Positions 61,180-64,000 of a DNA stretch of 64,000 nucleotides are shown here, in pieces (within the stretch, counting starts at the first letter, position 1; each line of letters opens with the position of its first letter). The notes under the pieces were generated by a model. The model was given only the letters and a program-made list of their open reading frames with translations, searched no databases and was not told where the DNA came from. Location: NCBI RefSeq assembly GCF_009674825.1, contig NZ_WKJH01000026.1, forward strand, positions 1 through 64,000, in the 5' to 3' direction. The stretch is from Maribacter luteus. GTDB lineage: Bacteria; Bacteroidota; Bacteroidia; Flavobacteriales; Flavobacteriaceae. A program made the position numbers and the translations under genes.

Positions 61180-61860
61180 ATGATCTACCGCCCTCGTAAA
61201 TTGAATCCCTTTGTATTGATTTTGCCACTGTTATTTAACTCCTGTGTTTCCTTAACAAAGTCAGATGAAATTGGATTTAGAACACTTTTTAATGGCAAAA
61301 ACCTTAACGGTTGGGTTGGCAATACCTCATCTTATCGGGCAGAAGACGGTATGATAGTCGTTGACCCCAATGGCGGAGGCAGCGGCGGAAACCTTTTTAC
61401 AAAGGAAGAGTTCAGTGATTTTATTCTGAGGTTCGAATTTCGATTAACACCAGGAGCGAACAATGGGTTGGGTATTCATGCCCCTCTGGAAGGTGATGCC
61501 GCTTATCTAGGGAAAGAAATACAAATATTGGATAATTCCGCTGAAAAATATGCCGACCTTCATCCATATCAATACCATGGTTCCGTATATGGGATCATCC
61601 CAGCCCAACGTGGCTTTTTAAATACAGTTGGCAAATGGAACCAACAAGAAGTATATGTTAATGGATCGACCATAAAAGTTATTTTAAACGGAACCACCAT
61701 TTTGGAAGGTGATTTTATCGATGCCAGTAAAAATGGTACTTTGGACAATAAAGATCACCCTGGACTAAAAAGGAATAAAGGCCATATCGGTTTTCTAGGC
61801 CATGGCGATGTAGTTCATTTTAAAAATATTAGAATAAAGGATTTATCAACCAATAAATAA
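61180..61860 (+). CDS. DUF1080 (3-keto-disaccharide hydrolase-like) lipoprotein
   Basis: The 226-residue protein has a lipoprotein signal (LILPLLFNSC, lipid Cys near 22). One DUF1080 jelly-roll domain follows: RTLFNGKNLNGWVG, DFILRFEFRLTPGANNGLGI, AEKYADLHPYQYHGSVYGI, KWNQQEVYVNGSTIKVILNG and GHIGFLGHGDVVHFKNI. Relatives bind or cleave sugars, some of them 3-keto-glycosides, and often sit beside Gfo/Idh/MocA proteins as here. The next gene starts 7 bases later. Confidence 0.87.
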   Translation: MIYRPRKLNPFVLILPLLFNSCVSLTKSDEIGFRTLFNGKNLNGWVGNTSSYRAEDGMIVVDPNGGGSGGNLFTKEEFSDFILRFEFRLTPGANNGLGIHAPLEGDAAYLGKEIQILDNSAEKYADLHPYQYHGSVYGIIPAQRGFLNTVGKWNQQEVYVNGSTIKVILNGTTILEGDFIDASKNGTLDNKDHPGLKRNKGHIGFLGHGDVVHFKNIRIKDLSTNK

Positions 61861-61867
61861 AGGATAT

Positions 61868-63316
61868 ATGTGCGCATACAATAAGGAACGTAGGGATTTT
61901 GTAAAGAAAAGTAGTTTAGGCTTACTCGGAATGGCCATTGCCCCATCATTGTTAGGTCAAATTGGACCAAAGAACCGATTAAGAACGGCACATATCGGTG
62001 TTGGCGGTATGGGAAATGAAGACCTTAAGGCCATAGCATCACATTCATTGGTCGATGTTACCGCCTTATGCGATGTGGATAGCAATAATTTGGCCGCAGC
62101 CAAAAAAATGCACCCTAACGCCAAAGTATTCTCAGACTACCGTGTTATGTTGAAAGAAATGTCCGATGAAATTGATGCGGTCATTGTTTCGACTCCCGAT
62201 CACACCCATGCACCTGCCTCTATGATGGCCATGGAAATGGGCAAACCCGTTTATTGCCAAAAGCCCCTTACCCACCATGTTTCAGAAGCAAGGGCCATGA
62301 AAAAAATGGCCGAGGATAAAAATCTTATCACCCAAATGGGCATCCAGGTACATTCATTCTATGATTATAAACTGGCCACCCTCTTGATACAATCCGGAAT
62401 CATCGGAAAAGTACACACAGTACGTGCATGGTCACCTAAAAATTGGGGCTATGACGGATCTCAACCTGAAGGTAGTGATGCCGTTCCTGATACACTGGAT
62501 TGGAATCTCTGGTTAGGAACCGCTAAAGAAAGACCTTATAAAAAAGATATATATCATCCTGGTAATTGGAGAAAATTAATGGATTTTGGTTGTGGCACCC
62601 TAGGTGATATGGGCGTTCATATTTTTGACACTCCGTACAACGCCCTCAAATTGGATGTTCCCAGAACCATACGAACCGAATGTAGGGAACCAAACGGATT
62701 TGGATTCCCCGAAAACAACAAAGTTACCTATGAGTTTCCGGGAACCGAACATACAGCGGAAACCTTGACATGGGTCTGGTATGATGGGCCTGGGGCACCT
62801 AAAATGCACGAGGATCTTATATTGCCCGGAGCTGTTGACAATTCAATGGTAAAAGACAATCAAGGAAACGAAAAATCGGTCAAGGATAAAATGTCTTTGG
62901 AAACCAAGGAGACAAAAGAAGGCAAACTACCTGAACAAGGTGCCATGTTCATAGGCGAAAAAGGTCGTTTATTGTTGCCCCATTTCATGGAATTGCCAAA
63001 GAAAATCGTTGACGGTAAGTATGTGGATATTTCCGCCGAAATCGCCGAAGTGGAAAAAGCGAACAATATGGGGAAACCTATTCGAAATTATTCTACCGAA
63101 GGCGCCAAACATTACCACCAATTTGTTGATGCCTGTTTAGGGAAGGCCGATTGTAGCGCCCCTTTCTCTTATGCATCACGACTAACTGAAACAATCTTAT
63201 TGGGGGTAATCGCAGGTCGCTTCCCCAACAAAACCTTACATTGGGACAACAATACCGCCCAATTTAAGGAAGAAGAAGCCAATGAATATCTAGAATCACC
63301 CTATCGGGATTTTTAA
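61868..63316 (+). CDS. Gfo/Idh/MocA family oxidoreductase, exported
   Basis: The 482-residue protein has a twin-arginine signal (ERRDFVKKSSLGLLGMAIAPS). The Rossmann domain has TAHIGVGGMGNEDLKAI and VTALCDVDS. VIVSTPDHTHAPASMMAMEMGKPVYCQKPLTHHV is the usual EKP-like motif, here QKP. A C-terminal alpha/beta domain completes it. It is a different subfamily from the GH109-like neighbour. It may oxidise a sugar ring to a 3-keto sugar, which a DUF1080 protein could then process. Confidence 0.87.
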   Translation: MCAYNKERRDFVKKSSLGLLGMAIAPSLLGQIGPKNRLRTAHIGVGGMGNEDLKAIASHSLVDVTALCDVDSNNLAAAKKMHPNAKVFSDYRVMLKEMSDEIDAVIVSTPDHTHAPASMMAMEMGKPVYCQKPLTHHVSEARAMKKMAEDKNLITQMGIQVHSFYDYKLATLLIQSGIIGKVHTVRAWSPKNWGYDGSQPEGSDAVPDTLDWNLWLGTAKERPYKKDIYHPGNWRKLMDFGCGTLGDMGVHIFDTPYNALKLDVPRTIRTECREPNGFGFPENNKVTYEFPGTEHTAETLTWVWYDGPGAPKMHEDLILPGAVDNSMVKDNQGNEKSVKDKMSLETKETKEGKLPEQGAMFIGEKGRLLLPHFMELPKKIVDGKYVDISAEIAEVEKANNMGKPIRNYSTEGAKHYHQFVDACLGKADCSAPFSYASRLTETILLGVIAGRFPNKTLHWDNNTAQFKEEEANEYLESPYRDF

Positions 63317-63334
63317 ATATCCGTAAGAAATAAA

Positions 63335-63417
63335 GAAAACCATCTGGCCGTGAATGTTCGGTATTTCAGGAATCATTTTGATTTTTGATTTGTTAAAAAC
63401 ACCTGGATGGTTTTTTC
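63335..63417 (+). terminator. Possible terminator after the glycan gene set
   Basis: AAAACCATC (63336-63344) pairs with GATGGTTTT (63406-63414). More T residues follow, but the loop is about 61 bases, so the hairpin is weak unless folded further. Confidence 0.35.
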
Positions 63418-63487
63418 TTCTTTAAGATTAAACCTTCCGGTTTCCTAATTCTATCCCAATCATTGATTACACTCTATTAAAAAATCA

Positions 63488-63495
63488 TATTTTTG
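63488..63495 (+). promoter_or_regulatory. Promoter -7 element before the OstA-like gene
   Basis: TATTTTTG fits TAnnTTTG and lies 16 bases before the TTG start at 63512. Confidence 0.4.
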
Positions 63496-63511
63496 GGCAA
63501 AATTATGTACG

Positions 63512-64000
63512 TTGTTAGGTAAAATTAAATACTTACTGCTTCTATTGGTTACATTCCCCCTATCCGCACAAGATGCACCGAGGGAAGACGTAAAACAGAT
63601 CAATATTGTTTATGGGGCAAATTTCACTAAGGATGAGGCACGTTATCCAGGGGCCTCGATTTTCAGTAAAGACAATAGACAGATACAATTTGAACATGAA
63701 GGCGCGGATCTGTTCTGTGATATCGCCATTTACTATCAGAAAGAAAATAAACTTAAGGCCATTGGGAACATTCGTTTACAACAAGGGGATTCCATTAACA
63801 TGACCAGTGGCAAGATCAATTATGATGGTAATGAAAATATGGCCAAAGCTTGGGAAGATGTTGTTTTGACCAGTAGTACCAACATGACGTTGAAAACGGA
63901 CACCCTTCGCTTCAACAGATTGGAACAACAAGCTTATTACAAGGATTTTGGGACGGTTGTAGACTCCGTTAATACATTGACCAGTGAAATAGGCCGTTAT
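63512..64000 (+). CDS. OstA/LptA-like protein (partial at right edge)
   Basis: The frame is open from 63512 to the window end (163 codons) and the gene continues outside. The first codon is TTG; the nearby ATG at 63505 is in another frame and stops at once. The start encodes a signal peptide (LLGKIKYLLLLLVTFPLSAQ). Repeats of strand-turn type typical of OstA/LptA/LptD N-domains follow: YGANFTKDEARYPGASIF, DLFCDIAIYY, IRLQQGDSINMTSGKINYDG and AWEDVVLTS. Such proteins bind lipopolysaccharide on its way to the outer membrane. Shorter frames overlapping it are shadows. Confidence 0.8.
   Translation, partial: MLGKIKYLLLLLVTFPLSAQDAPREDVKQINIVYGANFTKDEARYPGASIFSKDNRQIQFEHEGADLFCDIAIYYQKENKLKAIGNIRLQQGDSINMTSGKINYDGNENMAKAWEDVVLTSSTNMTLKTDTLRFNRLEQQAYYKDFGTVVDSVNTLTSEIGRY

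Noticed and set aside
63606-63803. 65-residue + strand frame at the right edge
   Set aside because: It lies in another frame inside the OstA-like partial gene, which has a signal peptide and family repeats.
1-64000. tRNA, rRNA, CRISPR array, prophage
   Set aside because: No cloverleaf-like sequence, rRNA segment, regularly spaced repeat array or phage gene was recognised when reading the window by eye.

Overview
The window looks like a chromosomal stretch from a marine member of the Flavobacteriaceae (Bacteroidota). The evidence is low-GC DNA, many short lipoproteins with flavobacterial lipoboxes, several TAnnTTTG (-7 type) promoter elements, and families typical of that group (DUF6090, PL7 alginate lyases, GH97, GH109, OstA-like). 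Alginate lyases plus a mannitol dehydrogenase suggest an organism that lives on brown algae; the genus is not determined. No rRNA, tRNA, CRISPR array or prophage was seen.

Layout. (1) 1-6.9 kb is an accessory strip of unrelated single genes, all on the + strand with long gaps: a ParE toxin end, DUF6090, an S15 hydrolase, a CPBP protease, an alpha/beta hydrolase and a lipoprotein. Two copies of a ~372 bp element sit here. I read them as internally deleted IS1182-like elements with 10-bp inverted ends. Other short repeats lie at gene borders. (2) 7.2-13.2 kb is a sugar-acid/alginate locus: a gluconokinase-6-phosphogluconate dehydrogenase fusion, an NRAMP-like transporter without the metal-site motifs, a GntR/FadR regulator, a PL7 lyase and an SDR reductase. 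Three tandem 13-bp operator-like repeats overlap its promoter. (3) 13.5-17.1 kb is an ArsR-controlled redox/permease operon (small thioredoxin, permease, FmdE-like lipoprotein, thioredoxin-like lipoprotein, CcdA/ArsG-like protein). It has a duplicated operator and a CRP-like box. (4) 17.2-20.1 kb holds a second PL7 lyase and small stress or membrane proteins. (5) 20.2-27.0 kb (- strand) is a transglutaminase / ATP-grasp-alpha-E / transglutaminase-DUF2126 operon.

(6) 27.3-34.1 kb is glyoxylate metabolism: an XRE/ScfR-type regulator divergent from malate synthase and isocitrate lyase, then an RraA-like protein and an alanine-glyoxylate-type aminotransferase. (7) 34.2-43.9 kb holds HxlR/VOC, an acyl-CoA synthetase, an NCS1-like permease next to mannitol 2-dehydrogenase, a K+/H+ antiporter, two hypotheticals and a small GNAT. 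(8) 43.9-51.1 kb is molybdenum cofactor synthesis (moeA; then moaD-moaE-moaA-moaC-mobA-moeB/rhodanese-tauE) with an orphan trpB between. (9) 51.3-57.4 kb is housekeeping: SpoU methyltransferase, Ste24-like protease, RelA/SpoT, Fur family and PurA. (10) 57.7-63.3 kb is a glycan gene set (GH97, GH109, DUF1080, Gfo/Idh/MocA). The window ends inside an OstA/LptA-like gene.

All functions are read from sequence motifs and family knowledge without any database search. Operator, promoter and terminator calls were made by eye.
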